A DNA stretch of 39,852 bases from Betaproteobacteria bacterium UBA5216 (GTDB lineage Bacteria > Pseudomonadota > Gammaproteobacteria > Burkholderiales > SG8-41): positions 1-39,852 of the forward strand of contig DHVE01000138.1 of the NCBI GenBank assembly GCA_002412495.1. Reading direction: 5' to 3'. This document shows positions 1 through 8,419 of this stretch, piece after piece. Made by a program: the position numbers and the translations under genes. The first letter of the stretch is position 1. Each line of letters opens with the position of its first letter. Under the pieces are notes generated by a model, which made no database searches, had not been told where the DNA came from, and saw nothing but the letters and a program-made list of their open reading frames with translations.

Positions 1-684
1 AGGGCTGGTGGGGAGCAGGTCAATCACGGATGCCGACGCGGGCTGTGGCAACGCACCGAGCTCGGTCTCAAGAATAGCTCGCTCGTCTGTCGACAATCCT
101 GTTTCATTGACGAGCAGTAATTCCGACACTTGGCGTTTGAATTGCGAATATGTTCCGAACTTGCGGGTGAACGTATTCTTGGCGTGCTTCGATCGCCGAC
201 ACATCTGAACAATCGTTGGGACACTCCCAAGTTCACGAGTGGCAGCGAGAAACTCGGCCGCGAGATGATCCAATGGGATCGGAGCTTGGTGGAAGGGGTG
301 TCTTTGAAGCCCGGCAGCGCGCAGCGCATTCTCCCAGCCCTTAAACATCCGTTGTACGGTGGCGGAGCGGAGTTCCGTCGCGTGTGCGTCAAAGTCAGCT
401 TTTGAGACCACATCAGTTTGAAGAATCTGCGCCACTCGCTTGAGCTGCTCAAGAGCATGCTCTTTGCCCTTACTGTAATTCGGCACGAGGTTGGAGGGGC
501 TGTTCTCGCCCGGCCGAACGTTGGCGGCGTGGCAAGCTTGATTCCATGAGTCAAAGTGTCGAAAGACCCTGCTGATAGGGATGTCCGAAATTAGCTTGAA
601 CTGTTCATACGAAAGGTATGGGCCACCTTGCCTGGCCGCGGCCTTGCGAATTGCGTCGAGCAGCTCGTCCCTCGTATCTGCCAT
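1..684 (-). CDS. Homing-endonuclease-associated-repeat protein, 3' part cut by window edge
   Basis: An uninterrupted reading frame of 228 codons runs from an ATG at 684-682 to the first base of the window, so the C-terminus is missing. The translation begins MADTRDELLDAIRKAAARQG. It contains three spaced copies of a helical unit ending in an F-x-S/G-W/Y signature: residues about 5-56 (FDSWNQACHAANV), 75-126 (FKGWENALRAAGL) and 139-190 (FGTYSQFKRQV). This resembles the homing endonuclease associated repeat (HNH_repeat), a small DNA-binding module often placed before HNH or restriction-like nuclease domains. No nuclease domain is visible, but it could lie beyond the edge. Codons are less GC-rich at third positions than in neighbouring genes, which suggests horizontal acquisition. 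There is no convincing Shine-Dalgarno. The coding frame is well supported; a nuclease role is inference. Confidence 0.7.
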   Translation of the reverse strand, partial: MADTRDELLDAIRKAAARQGGPYLSYEQFKLISDIPISRVFRHFDSWNQACHAANVRPGENSPSNLVPNYSKGKEHALEQLKRVAQILQTDVVSKADFDAHATELRSATVQRMFKGWENALRAAGLQRHPFHQAPIPLDHLAAEFLAATRELGSVPTIVQMCRRSKHAKNTFTRKFGTYSQFKRQVSELLLVNETGLSTDERAILETELGALPQPASASVIDLLPTSP

Positions 685-743
685 CACGCACTCATTCGAA
701 GTAGTTGGCGGTTGTGGTCACCCAGTTGACCGCATCACAGTTA

Positions 744-769
744 ATGGAGAGACAAAAGTGTCTCTTCAT
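744..769. promoter_or_regulatory. 11-bp inverted repeat upstream of the repeat-protein gene
   Basis: Bases 744-754 (ATGGAGAGACA) pair with 759-769 (TGTCTCTTCAT) around an AAAG loop, with one G-T wobble. It lies about 60 bp upstream of the ATG at 684. No T-run follows on either strand, so it is not a typical terminator. It could be an operator or an mRNA leader structure for the minus-strand gene. Confidence 0.45.
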
Positions 770-1197
770 CAATAAGTGAAAAATTCTTTCGCAGCACGTA
801 TAAATATTTGATTTCATTAAACGTTTTCTTCTGCCCGTCTCTATATCAATAACTAGCAAACCCGGACAGTTTATCCAAGCCGCAGGGCGGCGTCACTTGC
901 ATGTTTCGGCAAAAATTTAAATGTAACCGTGAGCGGCTGCTCGTGGCAGGTTGCCGACGGCCTACGGCACATTAGTAAAGCCATTTGAATGACCGCTCAC
1001 GCGCTCATCGCCAGTAACTAACTGACATACGCTGATTGGTTCACGCCGACTTATGCAGGTAATCACATGCGAAGCGTTTGTACTCCGACCGTTCGGGGCG
1101 GGAAGCGTTGCGTGTTCAAAGCATCCCTAGGGCAACGGGGTGGCAGTGACGTAAACGATAATTAAAATTATTATTTAATATCAGACAGTTATGTGAT
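770..1197. other. AT-rich non-coding stretch
   Basis: No convincing coding frame is seen on either strand between the left-edge gene and the 3' end of the acyl-CoA ligase gene. The stretch is visibly richer in A and T than the rest of the window, particularly at 780-860 and 1150-1197. It contains a separated 9-bp inverted pair (CGTGAGCGG at 928-936 and CCGCTCACG at 993-1001) and a small hairpin near 952-969. No transposase fragment, tRNA or attachment-site duplication was recognised. Confidence 0.5.
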
Positions 1198-2835
1198 TTA
1201 AGCACTGTGCTTCCTTGCCCCCGCCTCACGGGCAATTCTCGCGCGCAAATCCGCCTTACGAATCTTGCCGTTCGCCGTGCGTGGCAACTCCTGCGCGATT
1301 TCCAGTCGCTCGGGCCAATAGACCTTGGCCACGCCACGTTCCGCAAGAAACGTCTGCATGCCTGGCATGTCGAGCAATTTTCCTTCGCGGCAGATCACGA
1401 ACGCACACGCGCGCTCGCCCAGGCGCGGGTCGGGCATGGCGACGATGGCGGCGTCCTGCACGCGCGGGTCTTCGTAGAGAATATCTTCGACGTATTTCAC
1501 CGGGATGTTTTCGCCGCCGCGAATAATGATGTCTTTCAATCGCCCGGTGATGCGGATGAATCCCTCGGCGTCCAGCGTGGCGAGGTCGCCGGTGTCGAAC
1601 CAGTCGCCATCGAAGTTTTCGCGCGTCAGTGTCTCTTGCTTGATGTAGCCTACGAACATGAATGGGCCGCGGCACTGCAAGCGGCCTTCGGTGCCGGGCG
1701 GCAGCAGCTGGTTCTTGTCATCGACCACGCGCACGTCCATGCCGGGCTGCGCGCAGCCGTCGGTGGTGAGCAGTTTTTCATCCGGCGCGCCGATGCGCGT
1801 CAAGGTGACGACGGCGTTTTCAGTTTGCCCCCAGCCGCAGTGGATGCCGACGTGCGGCAGCTTTTCGCGTGCCTCGACCAGCAGCGCGCGCGGAATCGGC
1901 CCGCCGCCGCAGCGGAAGATGCGGAACGACGACAGATCACAATGCGCCAGATTTTTCGCGCGCAGCAAATCCAGCAGAAACGTTGCGCTGCCGCTGGACA
2001 CCGTGATGCGATGCCGCGCGATCCACTCGACCATCTGCTCGGCATTCCATACATCCTGCAACACCACGGTCGAGCCGAGCTGTATCGGCAGACGCACGCC
2101 GTTGAGAAATCCGGTCTGATGCGCGATGGTGGACGCGATATGAATCACGTCGTCGCGCTTAAGTTGCAACGATGCCGCCAGCGCCAGTTGCGGCGCCACG
2201 ATGGTGTTGCTGGTGTGCATCACGCCCTTGGGTTCGCCGGTGGCGCCCGAAGTGAAGACGATTTCGGTCACGTCATTGGCGTGTGGGGGCGGCACGTCGC
2301 GTGGCGCGTGGGCGGTGGCCATGAACGTTTCCCACGCGATTTCGGATGGCGCCGCCGTCTGGCCCACCACCAGGATGTGCCGCAATTGCGGCAACTCGCC
2401 GCGCAGGCGTGCCGCCATCGCGCGGTAATCGTGCCCGCGAAACTGGTCGGGGATCACCAGCAAGCACGCGTCGGATAACTGGAGCATGTGCGTCAGTTCG
2501 CGGTCGCGGCTGCCGGGGGTGATCAGGCTGCTGACTACGCCGATGCGGGTGGCCGCCAGATGCAGGATCAAAAACTCTTTCCAGTTGGGCAATTGCAAGG
2601 CCATCACGTCGCCCGCGCGCAAGTCCAGCGCGAGCAGGCCATGCGCGCAGCGAGTCACCTGGTCGGCAAGGTCGCGATAGGTGATCGCGCCGCGGCTGTC
2701 GATGATCGCCAGCTTGTCCGGCGTGGCGGCGACCGCATCGTCGAGAAAATCGGTCAGCAGCCGGTTGGGCCAGGCGCCGCTGGCGGTGTAACGTAGAATC
2801 TGTTCGGCGGTAAGACGGGTATTGAAGGAGGGCAT
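1198..2835 (-). CDS. AMP-dependent acyl-CoA synthetase (cyclohexanecarboxylate-CoA-ligase-like)
   Basis: This 545-residue member of the ANL superfamily would activate a carboxylic acid through an acyl-adenylate and transfer it to coenzyme A in the cytoplasm. The P-loop FTSGATGEPKG lies near residue 195. The A5 motif reads GWGQTE, and the A7/A8 region reads DWFDTGD followed by GRLKDIIIRGGENI. The catalytic lysine of the C-terminal domain is in PRTANGKIRK near residue 525. The length is full for the family. It is transcribed divergently from the operon starting at 2965, with 129 bp between them, which suggests it activates the substrate or an intermediate of that operon. The substrate cannot be read from the sequence; medium-chain, cyclic and aromatic acids are all possible. 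Confidence 0.9.
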   Translation of the reverse strand: MPSFNTRLTAEQILRYTASGAWPNRLLTDFLDDAVAATPDKLAIIDSRGAITYRDLADQVTRCAHGLLALDLRAGDVMALQLPNWKEFLILHLAATRIGVVSSLITPGSRDRELTHMLQLSDACLLVIPDQFRGHDYRAMAARLRGELPQLRHILVVGQTAAPSEIAWETFMATAHAPRDVPPPHANDVTEIVFTSGATGEPKGVMHTSNTIVAPQLALAASLQLKRDDVIHIASTIAHQTGFLNGVRLPIQLGSTVVLQDVWNAEQMVEWIARHRITVSSGSATFLLDLLRAKNLAHCDLSSFRIFRCGGGPIPRALLVEAREKLPHVGIHCGWGQTENAVVTLTRIGAPDEKLLTTDGCAQPGMDVRVVDDKNQLLPPGTEGRLQCRGPFMFVGYIKQETLTRENFDGDWFDTGDLATLDAEGFIRITGRLKDIIIRGGENIPVKYVEDILYEDPRVQDAAIVAMPDPRLGERACAFVICREGKLLDMPGMQTFLAERGVAKVYWPERLEIAQELPRTANGKIRKADLRARIAREAGARKHSA

Positions 2836-2894
2836 CGAGGGTGAATGGGAAAAAACGCTTGTCCGCGTTATGAGCTTTCACGGCTGGCGCCGGG

Positions 2895-2923
2895 TTGCCT
2901 GTGGCACAATTTAACCGTTATTC
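2895..2923 (+). promoter_or_regulatory. Candidate sigma-70 promoter of the catabolic operon
   Basis: TTGCCT at 2895-2900 and TTATTC at 2918-2923 are separated by 17 bases and lie about 42 bp upstream of the ATG at 2965. Both hexamers are only fair matches, so this is a weak prediction from sequence alone. Confidence 0.3.
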
Positions 2924-2964
2924 AACTTCCCGCGCAACCTAACCCACGGCAACATAGGCGGCAC

Positions 2965-3477
2965 ATGACAATTTACATGGTAGAGCATTTTTTCTCGCGT
3001 CCCGACTGGGAGGCCGAGTGGAACGCCTGGTATGGAGGCAATCTCAAGGTGCTGCTGAGCGTACCGGGATTTTTCACGGGCCAGCGTTTCAAGAGCAGCG
3101 ACGGCACGCCGCGCTACATGGCGATGTACACGGTTGATCCCGGCGTGTTCGACACCGAATTCTACAAAAAGTCCGGTGGCGGCGGCACCGCGAGCCAGCG
3201 CTTTCGCGAGGCCTACAAAATCTGGATTCGCAATTTGTTTGATACCGCGCAAGCCATACCCAACGTAGGCCCGGCGGAATTTCTGTTGGTGCAGGACACC
3301 ACGGACGGCAGCGCGCCGCTTGCGGCGGGCGTGCAACGCATGACCTGCGTGGGCCTGCACAAAACCACGCCGTATCGCTGCCTGAGTGTTTTACAGACGC
3401 CGCCGCAAACCCTGCCCGCGAATGCCATTTGTTATCGCGCCATCACCGCCCAACAGGGGCCGCTCTACAAGGTATGA
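2965..3477 (+). CDS. Dimeric alpha/beta-barrel-like protein of unknown function
   Basis: This 170-residue protein has no signal peptide. I chose the ATG at 2965, which begins MTIYMVEHFF, because upstream in-frame codons look non-coding. The first half shows the pattern of a ferredoxin-like stress-response or EthD-type barrel: a strand (YMVEHFF), a helix rich in tryptophan (WEAEWNAWYGG), then strands FFTGQRF and RYMAMYTV. The second half may hold a second, degenerate copy. Related small proteins often sit in degradation operons as accessory enzymes or binding proteins, but I do not recognise a specific function. Its stop codon overlaps the start of the MmgE/PrpD gene (ATGA at 3474-3477), so the two are probably translationally coupled. 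It is the first gene of the plus-strand operon. Confidence 0.75.
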   Translation: MTIYMVEHFFSRPDWEAEWNAWYGGNLKVLLSVPGFFTGQRFKSSDGTPRYMAMYTVDPGVFDTEFYKKSGGGGTASQRFREAYKIWIRNLFDTAQAIPNVGPAEFLLVQDTTDGSAPLAAGVQRMTCVGLHKTTPYRCLSVLQTPPQTLPANAICYRAITAQQGPLYKV

Positions 3478-4868
3478 CCATGAGCCAGCACAGCGGAAAT
3501 CACGGCGTGCCTCAGAGCCAACATCTGGTGGAGCATCTGGTGCATCTCAAGCCCGTGTTGCTCGATGGCACGTTGGGTGCGCATGCCACCATGGCGTTGC
3601 TCGACACTGTGGGCTGTGGTCTCTACGGCGCCCATCAGCAATGGGGCCGCATCCTGCGCGCGCAAATTTTGGGTGAAGGCTCACGCGGCAAGGCCACGCT
3701 GTTCGGCGAAAACGTGACCGTTGCGCCGTCGCGTGCGGCGCTTGCCAATGGCACCTCGGCGCACGGCATCGAGCTTGACGACATTATTCAGGGCGCGCTG
3801 GTGCATCCGGGGGCGTGCGTGGTGCCGGCGGCGTTGGCGGTGGCCGAAGAAGCCGGCGCGTCCGGCGAGCGCCTGCTGCTCGGTATCATCGCGGGTTATG
3901 AAATGATGGCGCGGCTGGGGTTTGCACTCGGCGCCGAGCACAATACGCGCGGTTACCACACCACCAGCGTGGCGGGGCCGGTTGCCGCCACCGTCGCGGC
4001 GGGTATCGTCATGGGATTGACGGTGGAAACCATTTTGTCCGCGATCGGCATTGCGTGTTCGAGCGCGGGCGGTATCAAGGCGTTCACGCAAGGCACGGGC
4101 GGCATGGTCAAGCGCATGCACGCGGGGCGCTCCGCGGAAACCGGCGTGCTGGCGTGCGAACTCGCGCAGCGCGGCTTTACCGGCCCGATGGCGGCGATTG
4201 ATGGCCACTTTGGGCTGCTCGAAGTGATTGGCGGCCCGGACACCGACGTGGATGCGCTGACGAACAATCTCGGCAACGACTACGCGATTGAAAAAGTCTG
4301 GGTGAAGGCCTATCCATGTTGCGGCCTGATTCATTGCGTATCGCACGCGATCGAAGCGATCCGCAAAGAGACCGCGCTCACGCCGGCCGATGTGCAACAA
4401 ATCGTGGTGCATACCAGCCGCCGCGCGGTCGAGCACAACGGCGACCCGAATCCGCAAGAGACCATGGCGGCGCAATACAGTATTCCTTACTGCGCCGGTG
4501 CGGCGGTGGTTAAGAACCCGCGCGACCCGGCATCATTTGATGCGGATGGATTGCGCGATCCGGACATCCGCCGCGTCGCCGCGCTCACACAACTGCGCAT
4601 CGACGAAAAAATGGATGCTTTGTATCCCGCGCATTTTGCCGCGCATGTCGAAATGGTATTGAAAGGCGGACGCCGGTATGAACGCACGGTGATTGATCCG
4701 CATGGCACCGCCAGCGATGCCTGCGACGCGGCCGAGATTGAAGCGAAGTTTCGTTTGCTGGCAAAGCCGGCCAAGGACGCCCAGCGCATGGAAAACGTCA
4801 TTAGCGCCGTGCGGGGTCTGCGCGGCGCGTCTTCGGTGGCCGCGTTTTCGACGGCGCTGCATGCCTGA
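3474..4868 (+). CDS. MmgE/PrpD family protein
   Basis: This 464-residue protein belongs to the MmgE/PrpD superfamily, which includes 2-methylcitrate dehydratase and cis-aconitate decarboxylase. Family features include the N-terminal all-alpha domain with NGTSAHGIELDD near residue 98, the YHTTS segment near residue 165, and the lid-domain segment KAYPCCGLIHC near residue 285. The ATG at 3474 overlaps the preceding stop as ATGA; a second ATG at 3480 is equally plausible. Its 3' end overlaps the start of the first Bug gene. With two solute-binding proteins and an FAD dehydrogenase downstream, the likely role is dehydration, decarboxylation or isomerisation of an imported di- or tricarboxylate. 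It need not be a methylcitrate enzyme, because no prpB or prpC is present. Confidence 0.88.
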   Translation: MTMSQHSGNHGVPQSQHLVEHLVHLKPVLLDGTLGAHATMALLDTVGCGLYGAHQQWGRILRAQILGEGSRGKATLFGENVTVAPSRAALANGTSAHGIELDDIIQGALVHPGACVVPAALAVAEEAGASGERLLLGIIAGYEMMARLGFALGAEHNTRGYHTTSVAGPVAATVAAGIVMGLTVETILSAIGIACSSAGGIKAFTQGTGGMVKRMHAGRSAETGVLACELAQRGFTGPMAAIDGHFGLLEVIGGPDTDVDALTNNLGNDYAIEKVWVKAYPCCGLIHCVSHAIEAIRKETALTPADVQQIVVHTSRRAVEHNGDPNPQETMAAQYSIPYCAGAAVVKNPRDPASFDADGLRDPDIRRVAALTQLRIDEKMDALYPAHFAAHVEMVLKGGRRYERTVIDPHGTASDACDAAEIEAKFRLLAKPAKDAQRMENVISAVRGLRGASSVAAFSTALHA

Positions 4869-5853
4869 TCGCCGCATGCGGCCTGCGCTGATTTTGGTGG
4901 TGGGCTTGTGCGCCGTGGCACCGGTCCGCGCGCAACCCGTAGCGACAGGCGCGGGCCAGTACCCCGCGCGCCCGGTGCGCATCGTCGTGCCCTATGCGCC
5001 CGGCGGCGGCATCGACTTTGTGGGTCGTCTGACCGCGCTGCAATTGCAGCAACTCATGGGGCAAAATTTCATCGTGGACAATCGGCCGGGTGCGGGCGGC
5101 ATCGTGGGCAGCGATGTGGTGGCCAAGGCCACGCCCGATGGCTACACCTTGCTGGCGGTGCCGATCAGTCATGCGGTGAACGTCAGTCTCACGCCGGAAA
5201 TGCCGTTCCATCCCGAAAAGGATTTGACGCCCATTGTGCATATCGCGTCAGCCGCGAACATCGTGTTGTTGCATCCGTCCGTGCCGGCGCGCAGTGCCAC
5301 CGAGCTGGTAAGGCTTGCGCGTGCGCGGCCCGGCGAACTGAGCTTTGCCTCCGGTGGTACCGGAAGTTCCACGCATTTGGCAACAGAGCTTTTCAAAATG
5401 CTGGCGAAAATTGATCTGCTGCATGTGCCCTACAAAGGCGGCGGCCCGGCGTTGACGGATCTGTTGGGCGGGCAGGTGTCGATGTATTTCGCCAGTCTGC
5501 CGGCGGCGGCGCCGCATCTGAAGACGGGGCGCGTGCGAGCGCTGGCGGTGTCGGGCAAACAGCGCGTCGCCACCTTGCCGGAGGTGCCGACGGTGCACGA
5601 ATCGGGTGTGCCGGGTTATGATTTTATCGGCTGGTACGGCTTGCTGGCACCCGCCGCGACGCCGGTGGCGGTGCTGGCGCGCCTGAACACCGAAGCCAAT
5701 AAGTTCATCAAGACCAAAGAATTTTCGGATCGCATCAGCGCCGACGGCGCGGAGCCGGCGGGCGGCACTGCCGAAGCCTTCGGCGCGCTGATCCGCGCGG
5801 AAATCATGAAGTGGGCCGCCGTGGTGAAGCACGCGGGATTGGCGGGAAAATGA
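4861..5853 (+). CDS. Bug/TctC-type periplasmic solute-binding protein (1)
   Basis: This protein of about 330 residues belongs to the Bug family of the tripartite tricarboxylate transport system. Its signal peptide has the hydrophobic core ALILVVGLCAV and ends at VRA-Q. Family signatures are YPARPVRIVVPYAPGGGIDFVGR, here interrupted as PVRIVVPYAPGGG followed by IDF, then NRPGAGGIVGSDVVAKA, PDGYTLL, HVPYKGGGPALTDLLGGQV and LPEVPTVHESG. These surround a carboxylate-binding cleft in which water bridges usually contact the ligand. The ATG at 4861 overlaps the preceding stop by eight bases; 4876 is an alternative. A second, different Bug gene follows with an ATGA overlap. No TctA or TctB membrane partner is encoded in the window. 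Confidence 0.9.
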   Translation: MPDRRMRPALILVVGLCAVAPVRAQPVATGAGQYPARPVRIVVPYAPGGGIDFVGRLTALQLQQLMGQNFIVDNRPGAGGIVGSDVVAKATPDGYTLLAVPISHAVNVSLTPEMPFHPEKDLTPIVHIASAANIVLLHPSVPARSATELVRLARARPGELSFASGGTGSSTHLATELFKMLAKIDLLHVPYKGGGPALTDLLGGQVSMYFASLPAAAPHLKTGRVRALAVSGKQRVATLPEVPTVHESGVPGYDFIGWYGLLAPAATPVAVLARLNTEANKFIKTKEFSDRISADGAEPAGGTAEAFGALIRAEIMKWAAVVKHAGLAGK

Positions 5854-6827
5854 ACTTTATGAAAACACTTCAATTCAGCATGGCGTTAATCGCAGGTATC
5901 ACCTGCACCGTGGCGCACGCCGCCGATGTGCCGTATCCAACCAAAGCCGTGCGCATCATAGTGCCGTTTGCCGCCGGTGGTGGCACCGACCTGATTGCGC
6001 GCGCGCTCGGGCAAAAACTGTCCGAAGCCTGGGGCCAGCAAGTGGTGATCGATAATCGCGCTGGCGGCGGCACGCTGATTGGCTCTGAGATGGTGGCGAA
6101 GGGCGCGCCGGATGGTTACACCTTGTTGCTCACGGCGAATCCGCACACCACGAACCCCGCGCTGCATGCCAAGCTGCCCTACGACACCGTGCGGGATTTC
6201 GCCGGTATCACGCAAATCGCGGCATCACCGCTGGTGCTGACCGCGCATCCCTCGTTACCCGCGCGCACCGTGCCGGAGGTCATCACGCTCGCCAAACAAC
6301 GGCCCGGCCAACTGAGTTACGGCACCTCCGGCAACGGCGGGCCGCAGCATCTCGCAGGTGAAATGTTCAAGTTCATGGCCGGGGTGAGCATGATTCATGT
6401 GCCGTACCGTGGCGGCGCGCCCGCGATAGCCGATCTGCTGGCGGGGCAAACGCAACTGATGTTCGGCAGCACTTTCACCGTGATTCCGCAGCATGCCGCC
6501 GGCAAATTGCGCGCGCTGGCGGTTACATCGCCGCAACGCTCGACCGCGCTGCCGAATTTGCCCACCGTCGCCGAAGCTGCTCTGCCCGGTTACGCCATGA
6601 CCACGTGGTATGGCCTGTTCGCCGCGTCGGCGACACCGCGTGCCGTGATCAGCAAGCTGCATGCCGACGTGGCGCGCGCGCTCAAAACGCCGGAGGTAAT
6701 CGAGCGCTTGAAGCGCGACGGTTCTGATGTGGTGGCCAACGAACCGGCGGTGTTCGACGCCCACGTGCGCACCGAGATTGAAAATGCGCGGCGCATCGTC
6801 AAGGCGTCGGGCATGCGGCTGGACTAA
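5850..6827 (+). CDS. Bug/TctC-type periplasmic solute-binding protein (2)
   Basis: This 325-residue paralogue of the preceding gene has the signal peptide core LQFSMALIAGITCTVAHA and a likely cleavage site after AHA. Family motifs include PTKAVRIIVPFAAGGGTDLI, NRAGGGTLIGSEMVAKG, PDGYTLLL, HVPYRGGAPAIADLLAGQ and LPNLPTVAEA. The ATG at 5850 overlaps the upstream stop as ATGA; a start at 5859 would shorten the signal peptide n-region by three residues. Having two adjacent Bug genes in one operon suggests capture of two related ligands or stereoisomers, but the ligands cannot be deduced here. Confidence 0.9.
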   Translation: MNFMKTLQFSMALIAGITCTVAHAADVPYPTKAVRIIVPFAAGGGTDLIARALGQKLSEAWGQQVVIDNRAGGGTLIGSEMVAKGAPDGYTLLLTANPHTTNPALHAKLPYDTVRDFAGITQIAASPLVLTAHPSLPARTVPEVITLAKQRPGQLSYGTSGNGGPQHLAGEMFKFMAGVSMIHVPYRGGAPAIADLLAGQTQLMFGSTFTVIPQHAAGKLRALAVTSPQRSTALPNLPTVAEAALPGYAMTTWYGLFAASATPRAVISKLHADVARALKTPEVIERLKRDGSDVVANEPAVFDAHVRTEIENARRIVKASGMRLD

Positions 6828-6874
6828 GAGAATAAAAAATATCAATATAAACATGTAGTTACGAGAATTTCACC

Positions 6875-8272
6875 ATGACAGATGTAATTATCATCGGCGG
6901 CGGCATCGCCGGCCTGACGGCTGCCAATCGCGCGGCGCAACTGGGCCTCAAGGCGCTGGTGCTCGAACAAGGCAGCGCGGAAAAATATCTGTGCAACTCG
7001 CGATTCACCGGCGGCACGTTGCACGTGTTCATGCGTGACATCATGGACGACCCCGCCGAGCTGACGCGCGCCATTGTCGCAACCAGCAACGGCTTCGTTA
7101 CCGAACTGCTGGCGTCGACCATGGCCACCGAAGGCAGCCGCGTGGTGCGCTGGTTGCAGGACGAAGGCATGCGCTTCATGAAAGCGAGTGCTTCAGCTCA
7201 TCACCGATGGGTGCTGGCGCCGCCGGGACGCAGCCGTCCGGGCCTGGATTGGGAGGGCCGCGCGGGCGATGTGCTGTTGCGCACGCTGGGCGACAATCTG
7301 ACTAAACGCGGCGGCGCGATACAGCGCGGCACGCGCGCGCAATCGCTGATCGTCGAGAATGGCCGATGCTGCGGGGTGGTGGCACAAACGGCTGCTGGTG
7401 AAGTGCGCCTGACCGCGCGCGCGGTGGTCATCGCCGACGGCGGTTTTCAAGGTAATCCCGATCTGGTGCGCCAGTACATCTGTGCGCATCCGGAAAAGTT
7501 GAAGCAGCGTGGCGCTGGCACCGGCTACGGAGACGGTCTGCGCATGGCCTCGGCCATCGGCGCAAAATTGATCGGCATGGATCGCTTTTATGGCCACTTG
7601 CTTGCGCCTGAAGCGATGAGCAACGACAGACTGTGGCCGTATCCGTACCTTGATCCCGTCGCCACCGCCGGCATTGTTATCGGCCCCGACGGCGAGCGGT
7701 TTGTCGATGAAGGCCGCGGCGGCGTATACATCGCCAACGCAATCACCAAGCTGACTGATCCGTCATCCGCGTTTGTGGTGTTCGATCACGCCATCTGGGA
7801 GGGCCCCGGACGCAACGGCCTGATACCGCCGAATCCGCACCTGCCCAAAGAGGGCGGCTCGCTGTTCAAAGCCGACAGCATTGCCGTGCTCGCACAAACC
7901 ATCGGCGTACCGGACGGGGCGCTCACACAAACCGTGCAGGCCTACAATGCCGCACACACCGGCGGCACGCTACAAAGTCTCACACCACCGCGCCGCGCCG
8001 AGAAATACAAACCGCTGCCGATAACGCAAGGCCCGTTTTACGCCGCGCCCATGTGCGTCGGCATCACCAATACGATGGGCGGCATCGCCGTTAACGAACA
8101 TGGGCAGGCGCTTAGCGTAGGCGGTTCGATTATCCCGGGGCTATATGTCGCGGGGGCGGCGACTGGCGGTCTGGAAGGCGGGCCGGAAGTGGCTTACACC
8201 GGCGGGCTGGTGAAGGGCGGCGTGATGGGGTTGCGCGCGGCGGAGCATCTGGCGCAGGCGCGCGTGGGGTAG
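6875..8272 (+). CDS. FAD-dependent dehydrogenase, fumarate reductase/TcuA-like
   Basis: This 465-residue protein belongs to the FAD-binding 2 family, which includes fumarate reductase flavoproteins, tricarballylate dehydrogenase TcuA and 3-ketosteroid dehydrogenases. The dinucleotide-binding motif IIIGGGIAGLTAANRA is at residues 5-20, followed by the acidic end of strand two (LVLEQG). The substrate side shows NSRFTGGTLHVF, ADGGFQGN and GTGYGDGLRMA. The C-terminal FAD-contact region is GGIAVNEHGQ and GLYVAGAATGGLEGG. No signal peptide is seen, so it probably acts in the cytoplasm. It begins 47 bp after the second Bug gene and likely belongs to the same operon. Oxidation of a saturated di- or tricarboxylate, or reduction of its unsaturated form, fits the context, but the substrate is not proven. 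Confidence 0.87.
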   Translation: MTDVIIIGGGIAGLTAANRAAQLGLKALVLEQGSAEKYLCNSRFTGGTLHVFMRDIMDDPAELTRAIVATSNGFVTELLASTMATEGSRVVRWLQDEGMRFMKASASAHHRWVLAPPGRSRPGLDWEGRAGDVLLRTLGDNLTKRGGAIQRGTRAQSLIVENGRCCGVVAQTAAGEVRLTARAVVIADGGFQGNPDLVRQYICAHPEKLKQRGAGTGYGDGLRMASAIGAKLIGMDRFYGHLLAPEAMSNDRLWPYPYLDPVATAGIVIGPDGERFVDEGRGGVYIANAITKLTDPSSAFVVFDHAIWEGPGRNGLIPPNPHLPKEGGSLFKADSIAVLAQTIGVPDGALTQTVQAYNAAHTGGTLQSLTPPRRAEKYKPLPITQGPFYAAPMCVGITNTMGGIAVNEHGQALSVGGSIIPGLYVAGAATGGLEGGPEVAYTGGLVKGGVMGLRAAEHLAQARVG

Positions 8273-8285
8273 GTAATGGCGACGG

Positions 8286-8309
8286 GCCGGAGCGTGCAAC
8301 GGTTCCGGC
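8286..8309 (+). other. Small inverted repeat after the catabolic operon
   Basis: GCCGGA at 8286-8291 and TCCGGC at 8304-8309 form a short stem with a 12-base loop, 14 bp after the dehydrogenase stop. No T-run follows. It may help end transcription or stabilise the 3' end of the operon message, but this is weakly supported. Confidence 0.25.
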
Positions 8310-8419
8310 AGGGGCGCAGGTTAGGACGCCCTATGTGCCCGTCCGGCTCTTGCTAAAATTGCTTCGCAACTCAGGGTATGTCTATCGGTAATTAACACCA
8401 ATCCACCAAGGAGGTAATC

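Noticed and set aside
24..554. A 176-codon minus-strand frame near the left edge
   Set aside because: It lies out of frame inside the 228-codon frame at 1-684, which has recognisable repeats. The shadow frame is rich in Arg, Ser and Pro without any motif.
928..1001. Separated 9-bp inverted pair as ends of an insertion sequence
   Set aside because: The enclosed 56 bases are too short and hold no transposase, and no target-site duplication is seen.
1207..2478. A 423-codon plus-strand frame opposite the acyl-CoA ligase
   Set aside because: It is antisense to a gene with all expected ligase motifs and shows the composition of a high-GC shadow frame.
2902..2916. TGGCAC upstream of the catabolic operon as a sigma-54 promoter
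   Set aside because: The -12 GC is missing at the required spacing after TGGCAC, so only the -24 half matches.
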